The notes: a model not told the origin generated them from the sequence alone. A stretch of 64,000 nucleotides of DNA from UBA5951 sp009936885 (GCA_937996625.1 CALKVA010000008.1:45721-109720); one strand, 5' to 3'. Shown: positions 9,011-18,351, counted from the first letter of the stretch. Numbers and translations are program-made.

Positions 9011-9963
9011 TTTTGATACCTTATTCTTGGATCTAGCGCGGCATATAGCAGGTCAACAATTAAGTTGATTAAAACGAAACCAGTAGCAACCGTTAATACC
9101 AGCCCTTGTAATAGGTTTAGATCATTTCTAACAACACTATCTACGAAAAGCTTACCTATACCGTTCAGGTTAAATACAGACTCAGTAACTACAAGACCCC
9201 CTAGTAAGAACGCGAACTCCAACCCAATAACCGTGACAGTTGGTAGAAGCGCGTTTCGCATTCCATGCTTTACGATAACAATCCGCTCAAACACACCTTT
9301 TGCTCTTGCTGTCCTGATATAATCTTCTGACAACACCTCTAATATTGAAGAGCGAAGCATTCTTGCCGTAACCGATGAGTAGCGATAACCAACTGATAAT
9401 GCTGGCCATATAAGCTGATATAGGTTGGTTAGAGGGTCTTCTAATAATCCAACGGTACCTAGGGGCGGTAATTTTCCAACGGTTGCCAGCAACATCATAA
9501 TGATTAGCATACCAAGCCAGAATGAGGGCACAGCTATCCCGCCAATCGTTAATAATCGTATGACATAGTCTAATATCGAACCTCTGAATAACGCTGATAA
9601 CGTACCCAACGGAAACGCTATTAACACCGCCAAAACGGTCGATAATACGGCTAATTCAAATGACAATCCAATTCGCGCCGCTATTTCAGAAGAAACATTA
9701 TTTTCTGTCCAGAGCGAAATTCCCAAATCACCTTGAGGAAGTCCAATCATATATTTATAGAATTGAACCATAATAGGGTCATTCAGGCCAAGACGCTCTT
9801 TCTCACGCATGATTTCTTCTTCAGAAACCATGCCACCCTCTGCTGTTAGTTTAATTTCGACAATATCGCCAGGAACAACCCGCAAAACGAAAAAAACAAG
9901 AACAGCAACCGCAATTAGAGTTGGTATCGTTAATAAAATTCTTCTTATTGCATAACTAAGCAT
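9007..9963 (-). CDS. peptide/nickel-type ABC transporter permease (DppB/OppB family)
   Basis: The 318-residue permease starts with the hallmark N-terminus MLSYAIRRILLTIPTLIAV, has a large periplasmic loop containing GDLGISLW, then five further helices with an EAA loop near YIRTARAKGV. It pairs with the DppC-type subunit and the fused ATPase. It overlaps the end of the ATPase gene by eight bases. The operon order on the minus strand is binding protein, ATPase, DppB-like, DppC-like. Confidence 0.93.
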   Translation of the reverse strand: MLSYAIRRILLTIPTLIAVAVLVFFVLRVVPGDIVEIKLTAEGGMVSEEEIMREKERLGLNDPIMVQFYKYMIGLPQGDLGISLWTENNVSSEIAARIGLSFELAVLSTVLAVLIAFPLGTLSALFRGSILDYVIRLLTIGGIAVPSFWLGMLIIMMLLATVGKLPPLGTVGLLEDPLTNLYQLIWPALSVGYRYSSVTARMLRSSILEVLSEDYIRTARAKGVFERIVIVKHGMRNALLPTVTVIGLEFAFLLGGLVVTESVFNLNGIGKLFVDSVVRNDLNLLQGLVLTVATGFVLINLIVDLLYAALDPRIRYQK

Positions 9964-11998
9964 TTTCTAACTCATCTAATTTAATACAAGCTGCTTGATG
10001 TTCATTTCCACATTCTTGTAGCTGAGGCATTTCAGCTCTACAGGCGTCAGTGACAAAATTGCATCTTGAAGAAAAAACACAGCCCTTTGGCGGATTAAGA
10101 GGAGAGGGTAATTCGCCTTTTAAAACAATTTTCACTCTATTTCTCTCAATCTGTGGATCTGGTATTGGTGCGGCATCCATTAATGCTCTGGTGTAGGGAT
10201 GTCTTGGGTTACTATATAAATCATCACCCTCGCCAAATTCCATAATTTTACCAAGATACATCACAATAACCTTATGCGAGATATGCTTAACCACCGCAAG
10301 ATCATGCGCAATAAACAAGTAAGCAATGCCAAGTTCACGTTGCAAATCTTCCAGCAAATTGATTATCTGTGCCTGCACAGATACGTCCAAAGCTGACACT
10401 GGCTCGTCACAAATGATTAATTTAGGCTCCATTGATAAGGCTCTTGCAATACCAACCCTTTGACGTTGCCCGCCTGATAACTCATGTGGGTAGCGCTCTC
10501 TCATGTAAGGGTACAAGCCAACCTTCAATAACAGGTCGGAAATCTTTTCCTCCCTTTCTTGAGGGTCAAGCACAATATTATGCACCTTTAATGGCTCCTC
10601 CAAAATTTCTCCAATAGTCATCCTTGGGTTTAATGAGGAGAAGGGGTCTTGGAAAATCACCTGCATATCTTGTCTTACAAGCGCAACAGAATTTGAATTC
10701 AAATCAACATCATTGAATTGCATTTTTCCGCCAGTTGCCTTATTCAGATGCAATATAGCTCTTCCAACAGATGTTTTACCACATCCAGATTCGCCTACTA
10801 ATCCAACAGTTTGCCCAGGATAAACCTCAAATGATACGCCATCAACAGCCTTCACCGTGCCTGAAGTATTAGATAACCAACCGCTTCTGAAGGACACAGA
10901 GAAATACTGCTCAAGCCCATCAACAACCAGCAATGGATTTTCTTTATTAATTTCAGCACTACTATGGGTGCTGGTTTCAGCTAGGTAAATGGTACTACCA
11001 TCTTTGCTTGCTTTATCTGTAAAGAAACAAGCAGCCAAATGATCTTCCTTACCGTGCTGAGTTTCTAACACTGGCACATTGTCGCACGCATCCCCCGCTA
11101 GCGGACATCTTGGCTTAAAGCGACATCCTACCGGCGGTGACATTAAGTTTGGCGGCAATCCGTCAATAGTTGCAAGTCGACCGCCCCTTGGTTTATCCAT
11201 CCGAGGCACTGAGCGAAGAAGCCCAATTGTATATGGGTGAGACGGCTTTTCAAAAATCTGGTTTGCATCGCCTTGCTCTACAATACGAGCAGCGTACATA
11301 ACATTTACTCTATCAGCATAAGCAGCAACAACACCTAGATTATGTGTGATCATAATTACCGCTACGCCAAGACGGCTACTAATATCCTTCAGTAATTCAA
11401 GAATTTGCGCTTGAATTGTAACATCTAACGCGGTTGTTGGTTCATCCGCTATAATCAAATCAGGCTCACAAGCAAGACCGATAGCAATCATCACCCTCTG
11501 CCTCATACCACCAGAAAACTGGTGTGGGTACTGGGTTAATCTTTTCTCTGGTTCAGGTATTCCAACCATTCCAAGAAGTTCAATTGCACGTGCATTAGCT
11601 TCCTTCTCACTCATCTCTAAATGAGTTAAAAGCGGCTCTGTTAGCTGATCCCCGATTGTAAGAACCGGATTTAAACTGGTCATTGGTTCCTGAAATATCA
11701 TAGAGATACGGCGACCCCTAAGTTTTCTCATTTCACTTTCAGTCACTTTAGAGATATCAACGCCGTCAAATTTAATGTGGTCAGCGGATATGTCGGCAAT
11801 ACGAGGAAGCAATCTCATCAACGATAGTGCAGTCACTGACTTTCCGCAGCCAGATTCGCCCACTATTGCTAAAAACTCGCCTTTTCCTACTTGAAAACTG
11901 ATATTATCAACAGCTCTCACGGTACCATTTTTTAATTTGAACTCCACGTTTAAGTTCTTAACATCAAGAAGTACGTTCTTATCATCAATATTTGACAC
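9956..11998 (-). CDS. fused dual-ATPase subunit of a dipeptide/oligopeptide-type ABC importer (GsiA/DppDF-like)
   Basis: Two complete OppD/OppF-type ATPases in one 680-residue chain. The first has Walker A GESGCGKS at 47-54, the ABC signature FSGGMRQR and Walker B DLIIADEP. The second, starting near residue 350, has GESGCGKT, LSGGQRQR and LIICDEP. Each half ends with a cysteine-rich OppD/F tail (CRFKPRCPLAGDAC and CVFSSRCNFVTDAC) that in this family can hold an iron-sulfur cluster. The fusion supplies both nucleotide-binding sites, so no separate DppD/DppF genes are needed. Confidence 0.94.
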   Translation of the reverse strand: MSNIDDKNVLLDVKNLNVEFKLKNGTVRAVDNISFQVGKGEFLAIVGESGCGKSVTALSLMRLLPRIADISADHIKFDGVDISKVTESEMRKLRGRRISMIFQEPMTSLNPVLTIGDQLTEPLLTHLEMSEKEANARAIELLGMVGIPEPEKRLTQYPHQFSGGMRQRVMIAIGLACEPDLIIADEPTTALDVTIQAQILELLKDISSRLGVAVIMITHNLGVVAAYADRVNVMYAARIVEQGDANQIFEKPSHPYTIGLLRSVPRMDKPRGGRLATIDGLPPNLMSPPVGCRFKPRCPLAGDACDNVPVLETQHGKEDHLAACFFTDKASKDGSTIYLAETSTHSSAEINKENPLLVVDGLEQYFSVSFRSGWLSNTSGTVKAVDGVSFEVYPGQTVGLVGESGCGKTSVGRAILHLNKATGGKMQFNDVDLNSNSVALVRQDMQVIFQDPFSSLNPRMTIGEILEEPLKVHNIVLDPQEREEKISDLLLKVGLYPYMRERYPHELSGGQRQRVGIARALSMEPKLIICDEPVSALDVSVQAQIINLLEDLQRELGIAYLFIAHDLAVVKHISHKVIVMYLGKIMEFGEGDDLYSNPRHPYTRALMDAAPIPDPQIERNRVKIVLKGELPSPLNPPKGCVFSSRCNFVTDACRAEMPQLQECGNEHQAACIKLDELENA

Positions 11999-12029
11999 GG
12001 TAAAAACCTTCGCAAGTATGAAATAAATA

Positions 12030-12054
12030 GAGCGCGTCAGTAATTGACGCGCTC
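12030..12054 (-). terminator. intercistronic hairpin between binding-protein and ATPase genes
   Basis: A perfect 10-bp stem (GAGCGCGTCA / TGACGCGCTC) with a five-base loop lies between the binding-protein stop (12070) and the ATPase start (11998). No proper U-run follows on the minus strand, only CTATTTATTTC. It therefore looks like a partial terminator or an mRNA-end stabiliser rather than a full terminator. Such elements let the binding protein be made in excess over the membrane subunits. Confidence 0.7.
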
Positions 12055-12069
12055 ACTTGTATTGTTATT

Positions 12070-13656
12070 TTAGTTTTCTAAATAGACACCACGGTAGGTG
12101 TTATTCAGAATGTGTGAGAATGCAATGGTAAAGCCTTTAACGCTTTTATGCATTGGAACCACACGGTCTGTGTAAGTCACAGGAAGCACATAAGCATCTT
12201 CAAGTGCTTTTTTCTCAAAAGCATGAACAAGTGCTTTACGCTTTTCAAAGTCTGTTTCACCTTTTTGTGCGTCAAACAACTCATCTAGTTCTCTGTCAAT
12301 GTAGTTACTGTAGTTAGAACCAGTTTTATCATCTGAGAGATACTTAAAGTGCATTAATGTTGGATCCGGCAAAAATGAAGGAGCCCAGTCTATCGTTGCA
12401 TCAAATCCACCTTCTTTTCTGATTTGAACAAACTTAGATGTTGGGTTTGTTATCATATTTGGATTCATGCCACATTTCTTCCACTCTGACATCAACCAAA
12501 TTGCAATATGGTCGTATGGGTGAGAAACAGCTCTGTTACTATATGTAAACTCAAGGCCTTCAAAACCTGCCTCTTTAAGAAGTCTCATACCCTCCGCTCT
12601 ATTTGCTTCTGCATCAGGACCATAGCCTACAAGGTCAAACAATTCTTCGTCTGGGAGTGCAAATTTTGTATCATAAAGCAAGAATCCTGAAGGTCTTGGA
12701 GCAACAAATGTAATTTTTGCTAGCTTTGGAAGACCGCCATGCCTGTCGATACATAGGTTCATCGCTTGGCGAACGCGCTTATCTTTAAATGCCTCAAACT
12801 CACTGTTAAGAGAAACAACCCATGCAGTCATTAGCTGTTTTTCCTGGAAAGTGATATCATCACCCATTTGCTCTGTTAGAGACTTTCTTTCTGGTGGAGC
12901 AACTCCGCGCCACTCAGCCATGATTTGACCTCCAACCATCGGCTCTACGATGCCTTTAATACGATAACCAACAGTACCGTCAAGGCAGTTATCACCATGA
13001 TGGAAATCATCATAACGAACCGCTTTATAAGCTTCGCCTTTTACGTGCTCATCAAGCATATAAGGACCAGTACCATTAACATTTTTAACTGGGAATGCTG
13101 GGTCAGCTGCTAAGTCTTTTGCAGAATAAATAGCGTTAAACGGGGATGCAAATCCATCCATCATAAACGCGTCTGCTGAGCTGAGTTTGAAAATCACTGT
13201 GTGATCATCAGGTGTCTCAATTTCTGAAATACTTGCAAATAATGCTTTTCTTACAGATGTAACACCTTCTGGTGGATTTCTCATACGGTCATAGCTTGCC
13301 TTAACATCAGCTGATGTAAAAGGAGTTCCATCATGGAACTTAACACCTTTATGCAAGTTAAATGTATAAGACAGCCCATCGTCAGCCATTGACCAACTCT
13401 CAGCTAAATCCCCTTCTAACTTTGGAAAGTTTTTCCAGTCAAATGTTAGAAGAGTTGAATAGTGTTGTGCTACGAAGTGCATAACTGCGTATGAATTTGT
13501 AGCGTGCATATCGTAACTTGGTGGCTCTGCCTTGACACCGTATTTGAGCGTGCCGCCTTGTACAGGACAAGACGCATGACTCCCTGCAAAAGCAGAAGTT
13601 GATACTGCACATACAGCCGCAACTGTAATAAGGGCAGACCTGATTGATAATCGCAT
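12070..13656 (-). CDS. ABC transporter substrate-binding protein, family 5 (dipeptide/nickel type)
   Basis: The 528-residue exported protein has a clear Sec signal (MRLSIRSALITVAAVCAVST, cleavage after AFA) and the SBP_bac_5 fold: SWSMADDGLSYTFNLHKGVKFHDGTPFTS in shorter segments is the family's most conserved region. AGGAGG stands before the ATG, the strongest ribosome site in the window, fitting a highly expressed periplasmic receptor. It heads the ABC operon running to 8096. The ligand may be a peptide, opine, glutathione or another organic compound; nothing in the sequence decides it. Confidence 0.93.
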   Translation of the reverse strand: MRLSIRSALITVAAVCAVSTSAFAGSHASCPVQGGTLKYGVKAEPPSYDMHATNSYAVMHFVAQHYSTLLTFDWKNFPKLEGDLAESWSMADDGLSYTFNLHKGVKFHDGTPFTSADVKASYDRMRNPPEGVTSVRKALFASISEIETPDDHTVIFKLSSADAFMMDGFASPFNAIYSAKDLAADPAFPVKNVNGTGPYMLDEHVKGEAYKAVRYDDFHHGDNCLDGTVGYRIKGIVEPMVGGQIMAEWRGVAPPERKSLTEQMGDDITFQEKQLMTAWVVSLNSEFEAFKDKRVRQAMNLCIDRHGGLPKLAKITFVAPRPSGFLLYDTKFALPDEELFDLVGYGPDAEANRAEGMRLLKEAGFEGLEFTYSNRAVSHPYDHIAIWLMSEWKKCGMNPNMITNPTSKFVQIRKEGGFDATIDWAPSFLPDPTLMHFKYLSDDKTGSNYSNYIDRELDELFDAQKGETDFEKRKALVHAFEKKALEDAYVLPVTYTDRVVPMHKSVKGFTIAFSHILNNTYRGVYLEN

Positions 13657-13809
13657 TATTTTCCTCCTGTTGAATTTTTTCGATATTCAATACGGTATAG
13701 AAACACGATAAAAATAGGAATTCAATCTATTAATGCCGTTATTTTCGATTATTCCACTAGTAATCCAGATTGTGAAATAGAATCAAAATTTTTGTGAGTG
13801 TATGCTGCT

Positions 13810-14925
13810 TTAGCTAACCAAAAAAGGTGTTAATTTTTTCATCTCTATTTCTGTGCCCAATCCGATTCCCTGTGGCCCAATAACGCGGCCTTGTTCTATT
13901 GCCAAACTATTAGTAACCGGATCCGTTTCAAGATATTGATTAGTAACACTCACATCCCAGTTTATATTAGGAACAAGACAAGCCAGAACAGCAACGGCAC
14001 TGCTACTAATACTTGTTTCTGCTACCTTTCCGGCAAGATTGATATTTAGCCCCAAAGAATGTGCGTGTCTTGCAGCATCCAATACAGCTAGCATTCCGCC
14101 AAGCTTAATTGTCTTAAGACTGCATCCTTTAACCGCTGAAGCCAAAACTAGCTCTGATATATCAGACTGGCTATGAACCCCTTCATCTGCCGCCAATGGA
14201 ACAGAGCTTACAGATGCAACATCCCTAATTAAGCTAACATCATAGGCAGGGACAGGTTGCTCGAAAAAATCAATACCATATTCTTTTGCTGATTTTGCAA
14301 ACTCAGCTGCTTGCAAGGGCTCATAACCTTCATTTGCATCAGCCGAAATAAAGGCGCCACTACCTAGCACTTTTCTAATAGCAGAGCACCTCATTAAATC
14401 TTGCTCTGCCGAGAGCGAGCCTACCTTGACTTTGAATGCCTCAAATCCTTCATGTTGCTTAGCCTTTGCACGGTCTATTTCTTCATCTAAAGTGCCTCCC
14501 GCAATCATAGTGAGGGCTCGCGCTGATTGTCGTTTTGCACCGCCAAGTAACTCAATGAGAGAGCAATTATTGGAGCGGGCAAACAGATCAAGCATCGCCA
14601 TTTCAATTGCAGATATAGCACCATCATTTCCATATAAAGGGGTTTCAATTAATGTTTTGATATCCTGCAGACTGGTAATTGAAGCACCGACTAATCTTGA
14701 TTTAAGAAACTCTGCCGCAGCTACCATACCTTGCACAAATTCGCCTGTCATTGTTGGTGCTGATGATGCCTCACCCCAGCCAGATATAGCATTATTACCA
14801 GTAACATGAATGATGATATTATCCGCTGATTTGACAGTAACACCTGCCATTTTTACAGGTGCTTTTAAGGGCATAGATACTGAATATATTTGAATATCTT
14901 CTATTTTTACATGTAAATAAGTCAT
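13810..14925 (-). CDS. mandelate racemase/muconate lactonizing enzyme family protein (enolase superfamily)
   Basis: The 371-residue enzyme has the capping N-terminal domain and an alpha/beta barrel with the MLE-subgroup catalytic set. These are the KAFKVKVGS double lysine on strand 2, then metal ligands in SADANEGY, DFFEQPVP and ADEGVHS, then KTIKLGG as the opposite-face lysine. The paired lysines suit 1,1-proton transfer (dipeptide or N-acyl amino acid epimerase) or cycloisomerisation. It starts seven bases from the stop of the CaiB-type gene and is followed by the ABC importer genes, so its substrate may be an imported acid. Confidence 0.88.
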   Translation of the reverse strand: MTYLHVKIEDIQIYSVSMPLKAPVKMAGVTVKSADNIIIHVTGNNAISGWGEASSAPTMTGEFVQGMVAAAEFLKSRLVGASITSLQDIKTLIETPLYGNDGAISAIEMAMLDLFARSNNCSLIELLGGAKRQSARALTMIAGGTLDEEIDRAKAKQHEGFEAFKVKVGSLSAEQDLMRCSAIRKVLGSGAFISADANEGYEPLQAAEFAKSAKEYGIDFFEQPVPAYDVSLIRDVASVSSVPLAADEGVHSQSDISELVLASAVKGCSLKTIKLGGMLAVLDAARHAHSLGLNINLAGKVAETSISSSAVAVLACLVPNINWDVSVTNQYLETDPVTNSLAIEQGRVIGPQGIGLGTEIEMKKLTPFLVS

Positions 14926-14931
14926 TAAATA

Positions 14932-16128
14932 TTAGGGTTCCTGATTTGTTAGTTCGTTGATCTCAGCCTGTGTCATACCTAATAATCCTTCCAGGATTTC
15001 GGTGTTATGCTGACCTAATAATGGGGGCGGCGAATTCTCGCAACGTCCTCTTACATCATCAATCGTAATGGGCAAGCCAAGAGATTTAACAAGCCCAGCA
15101 GTTGAATGCTGCATTTCAACAACCATTCCGTTTTCAATTGTTTGTGGATGTGTTAGCGATTGTGAAACCGTACGCACCACCGCAACTGGAATACCGCTAT
15201 CTTTTAGCGCATTGTACCAATAATTCGCGCTATTATCAGACAAGGCTATTTCAATTAGCCGTTCAATCTCGTCTCTATTTTCTACCCTGCCTGCATTTTT
15301 AGCGAACCGGCTATCGCCAATCCATTCCTGATGCCCAACACATTCTGCGAACTGTTTGAATTGCCCATCATTTCCAACTGAAATAACAAGGCTCCCCTCA
15401 CCACATTTAAAAAGATTATAAGGCACTATATTGGGGTGGCCATTTCCATAACGCCTTGCTTCAGCTTCTGAAACAAGAAAATTTGAAGCAACATTTGCTA
15501 ACAAAAATACCCCTGTATTGTATAAATTAACATCCACGAACGAGCCTAAATTTGTTCTGTTACGTTTGTTTAATGCAGCTAGAATTCCGATCACCGCATT
15601 CATCCCTGTTGCGATATCAACAACTGCTACCCCCAGTTTCATGGGCGCTCCATCTGGCTCGCCAGTAATTGCCATCAAACCAGATTCGGCCTGAAGCAGA
15701 AAATCATATCCTGGCATTCCCCCGTTCGGGCCTTTGGTGCCATAACCTGTTATCGAGCACCTGATAACTGTTTCAGCTTCTGTTTCAAACCAATCAGATG
15801 TAAGACCAAGCTTATCAAGAAGACCTGGTTTGAAATTATCAATTACAATATCACTTTTCTCAACTAGTTTTTTGAGTACCTGCAGACCAGCAGGAGATTT
15901 GAAATCGAGTGCCAAGCTTTTCTTATTGCGATTCACCCCCAGAAAATATGCTGCTTCTGTATCAGCAAATGGGGGGCCCCAATGCCGTGTATCATCGCCT
16001 CTGCCAGGATGTTCTACCTTTATCACTTCTGCGCCCATATCACCGAGCATTTGGGCACATAAAGGGCCTGCAAGAACGCGTGTTAGATCCAAAACCACAA
16101 CGCCGTCAAGCGCATTACCACCAGCCAT
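14932..16128 (-). CDS. CaiB/BaiF family (class III) CoA-transferase
   Basis: The 398-residue protein opens with LDGVVVLDLTRVLAGPLC-type sequence (residues 7-24), the classical class III N-terminus. The catalytic aspartate is D171 in the VVDIATG segment, where an acyl-aspartyl anhydride forms. Members shift CoA between carboxylic acids, for example oxalate/formate, carnitine, succinate/mesaconate or benzylsuccinate. Followed at once by the MR/MLE gene and preceded, across a 136-base gap, by the hydratase gene. Likely activates the pathway acid. Confidence 0.92.
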   Translation of the reverse strand: MAGGNALDGVVVLDLTRVLAGPLCAQMLGDMGAEVIKVEHPGRGDDTRHWGPPFADTEAAYFLGVNRNKKSLALDFKSPAGLQVLKKLVEKSDIVIDNFKPGLLDKLGLTSDWFETEAETVIRCSITGYGTKGPNGGMPGYDFLLQAESGLMAITGEPDGAPMKLGVAVVDIATGMNAVIGILAALNKRNRTNLGSFVDVNLYNTGVFLLANVASNFLVSEAEARRYGNGHPNIVPYNLFKCGEGSLVISVGNDGQFKQFAECVGHQEWIGDSRFAKNAGRVENRDEIERLIEIALSDNSANYWYNALKDSGIPVAVVRTVSQSLTHPQTIENGMVVEMQHSTAGLVKSLGLPITIDDVRGRCENSPPPLLGQHNTEILEGLLGMTQAEINELTNQEP

Positions 16129-16195
16129 AATCTCTCACCCATTATCACATAAGATAGCGGCCAGCCATTCACCAACCCATATCTAATTTCATCCT

Positions 16196-16239
16196 ATTAT
16201 ACCACAAGCTTCAACCAAAAAAAATCCAATGGTTGAAGC
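16196..16239 (-). promoter_or_regulatory. inverted repeat with adjacent TATAAT box upstream of the CoA-transferase gene
   Basis: Ten-base arms GCTTCAACCA (16208-16217) and TGGTTGAAGC (16230-16239) flank an A/T-rich loop, and on the minus strand a TATAAT box at 16201-16196 follows directly. The repeat could be an operator over a promoter for the 16128 gene or a hairpin ending the upstream hydratase message. No good -35 box is seen at the correct distance. Confidence 0.4.
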
Positions 16240-16264
16240 CCTTCTAATTTTTAAAAAAACCGCT

Positions 16265-17122
16265 TTAGGCTTTTTTCATATTATCATCATTTTTCAGGCC
16301 TGATAGGTATTCTTTTACTTCTTCAGCATTACGTTGTCTAAATTTCTGGAAGTCAGGTTTACGCTTTTCAAGGAATGCATGCATACCTTCAAGAGACTCC
16401 TCGGAGCCCCAAACATGTGCTAGCAGCTCCATACCATGCTGCCAAGATGCATATAATTCATCTGATTCGGCATTTAACGATTTTTTAGTCTGACGCAATG
16501 TCTGACCGCTATGAGTGTTAATTTTTTTAACCCATTCGAGCGTTTCTTCATATAATTTATCCTGCGGGACACATTTATTAATAAGCCCAACCTTTACAGC
16601 TTCTTCTGCTTTAAATGATCTGGCTAAAAATATCATCTCACGTGCAAGACGCTCCCCAACGATGCGCGGCAAATATTGGGTTGCTCCGACGGTTGGGCAT
16701 GCGCCAACACGTGCACCAGTTTGCCCAAGTACCGCGTTTTCAGATGCAATAACAAGGTCACACCAAAGCGCTAGCTCATGACCGCCGCCCATGCACCAGC
16801 CATTTACCATAGCAATTACTGGAACAGTAACACCACGGATTGCCATTGCAAGACCAAGCATACGGTCATTCCAATGAGCCGCATTTACCCAGTTAAGTCG
16901 CTTCATTGCATAGAAATCACCACCCGCAGAGAATGCCTGGTCCCCAGCACCAGTAATTACAATACAAGAAATAGAGGGGTCGTTTCTGGTATCGAGAACC
17001 GCTTCACGCAATTCGTCCAGTGTTTGTTCACGAAATGCATTTCTAACCTCTGGTCTGTTTATTGTGATCCAGGCTGCACTCTCTTTTACCTCTACAAGAA
17101 TTTCATTATAATCAGTTTTCAT
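16265..17122 (-). CDS. enoyl-CoA hydratase/isomerase family protein, MenB/BadI-like
   Basis: A crotonase-fold enzyme of about 285 residues. Oxyanion-hole segments are AFSAGGDF and GWCMGGGHELAL. The following stretch QTGARVGACPTVGATQYLPR and the C-terminal EGMHAFLEKRKPDFQKFR resemble naphthoate synthase (MenB) and the ring-opening 2-ketocyclohexane-carboxyl-CoA hydrolase (BadI). No menaquinone genes are nearby, so a catabolic ring-opening or hydratase role is the better inference. I chose the ATG at 17122, preceded by AAAAGG; the frame opens further up at 17161. The start overlaps the end of the VOC gene by 11 bases. Confidence 0.85.
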   Translation of the reverse strand: MKTDYNEILVEVKESAAWITINRPEVRNAFREQTLDELREAVLDTRNDPSISCIVITGAGDQAFSAGGDFYAMKRLNWVNAAHWNDRMLGLAMAIRGVTVPVIAMVNGWCMGGGHELALWCDLVIASENAVLGQTGARVGACPTVGATQYLPRIVGERLAREMIFLARSFKAEEAVKVGLINKCVPQDKLYEETLEWVKKINTHSGQTLRQTKKSLNAESDELYASWQHGMELLAHVWGSEESLEGMHAFLEKRKPDFQKFRQRNAEEVKEYLSGLKNDDNMKKA

Positions 17123-17552
17123 TTGTAGTACCTTTTCCTTTTTTACTTTCAACGATTTCAACTAAAATATTACCGGTATCTGACGGGTGTAAAAAAAACA
17201 TCTTTTGACCATGGTGACCGACTACCGGCTTGCCAAGCGCCTTCATTTGATTGTTTTTAACGGATTTAGCTGAAGCTTCTGCATCTGATGTAGCTGCACA
17301 GAAATGATGCATAGCTCCTTTTGGATTACGTTCCAAAAATTTTGCAATTGGGCTTTGTTCATTTAAAGGCTCAATAAGTTCGATTTTTATATTCACAAAA
17401 TGAACATAAGCCATCCTTATTCCCTGCTCTGGGATGATTTTTGGAGGCGTTATTTCAGCTCCAAACATATTCGAATAGTGTTCTAAAACTGGTTCTATTT
17501 TTGGAACCGCAATAGCGATATGATCAAGAACGTTTATTCCAATTTTTTCCAA
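17112..17552 (-). CDS. methylmalonyl-CoA epimerase-like VOC family protein
   Basis: The 146-residue glyoxalase-fold protein has paired VOC modules: LDHIAIAVPKIEPVLEHYSN at the start with the first metal His, IELIEPLNEQSP, GAMHHFCAATSD and ILVEIVE supplying the other ligands. This layout fits methylmalonyl-CoA or related 2-acyl-CoA epimerases. The start is a TTG at 17552 about five bases after GGGGGA. Its frame runs into the hydratase gene, so the two are translationally coupled. A TATCGATA palindrome lies 34 bases upstream. Confidence 0.83.
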   Translation of the reverse strand: MEKIGINVLDHIAIAVPKIEPVLEHYSNMFGAEITPPKIIPEQGIRMAYVHFVNIKIELIEPLNEQSPIAKFLERNPKGAMHHFCAATSDAEASAKSVKNNQMKALGKPVVGHHGQKMFFLHPSDTGNILVEIVESKKGKGTTNEN

Positions 17553-17585
17553 TTTTTCCCCCGACCGAAGTCCTGTTTATTGAAA

Positions 17586-17596
17586 ATATCGATAAT
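17586..17596. promoter_or_regulatory. putative operator, TATCGATA palindrome (site a)
   Basis: ATATCGATAAT with the 8-bp palindrome core at 17587-17594, in the gap 34 bases before the TTG start of the VOC/hydratase pair. Same core as the sites at 25123, 26979, 33296 and 37941. Confidence 0.5.
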
Positions 17597-17613
17597 TTTA
17601 CAATTTGCAAGTA

Positions 17614-18351
17614 TTATGAATTGAAAATCAATGCAATACCAAGAGAAAATAATATTGTGTATGTAATGTACCTAAAATAGGCTTCAGACACTTTATCAAA
17701 CAAAAAAATACCTGCCCTTAACCCGACTGATAGAGGGATAGAAAGCACGAGCCCAATTACAAGGAATTTAGAGTCAAAACCTTGCACAAAAATGAAATAA
17801 GCAAAAAACGATAATATCGTGCATATTATAACGAGCTGTATATTACTTTGAATGATATTTTTTTCAACTGGAGACGAAAAAAAATAAATTCCGGTAAAAG
17901 GGCCTGTAGGAACACCAAAAAAGCCCGAGAACAGGCCTGTTACCCACCCGAATCCAAGAGATATAAGTCTTGTTTGAGGCCCATTGTATCGCCAGCCGGA
18001 GAAGAGAATTAATGTCCCGACAATTATAAAAATTCCCATGTAAAAAGTAATTTGTGATATTTCATTCTTGAAAAGAAAATTTAAACCCATAAAGGCGCCA
18101 ACGCAAAGCCCTGCGCTATAAAAAAGAGTTATTTTTTTTTGTGAATATTTCACAGCTCTTCTCACAGTAAACATAACACCCACCAAACCCGACAAGATAA
18201 TAATATTCATTCCAGCAATAGGGCCAAGAAGAAGAGTGTAACAAGGCAACATAAATAATGAACCTGCAAAACCAGTAAACCCTCTTACAATCCCTCCAAG
18301 AAAAGCTATTAAAACACATAAAAAGAGCGTGGATAATTCTATATCAAACAA
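17614..18351 (-). CDS. TSUP (TauE/SafE) family membrane transporter
   Basis: The 245-residue integral membrane protein has about eight hydrophobic segments and the repeated TSUP signature: FLGGIVRGFTGFAGSLFMLP near residue 18, and GWVTGLFSGFFGVPTGPFTG in the second half. Family members export sulfite, sulfoacetate or other organic anions. It lies on the same strand as the VOC gene with the site a palindrome in between. A second TSUP gene occurs at 38892. The transported anion is unknown. Confidence 0.87.
   Translation of the reverse strand: MFDIELSTLFLCVLIAFLGGIVRGFTGFAGSLFMLPCYTLLLGPIAGMNIIILSGLVGVMFTVRRAVKYSQKKITLFYSAGLCVGAFMGLNFLFKNEISQITFYMGIFIIVGTLILFSGWRYNGPQTRLISLGFGWVTGLFSGFFGVPTGPFTGIYFFSSPVEKNIIQSNIQLVIICTILSFFAYFIFVQGFDSKFLVIGLVLSIPLSVGLRAGIFLFDKVSEAYFRYITYTILFSLGIALIFNS

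Noticed and set aside
15830..16186. 118-residue plus-strand frame antisense to the CoA-transferase gene
   Set aside because: Shadow of a strongly conserved class III CoA-transferase N-terminus.
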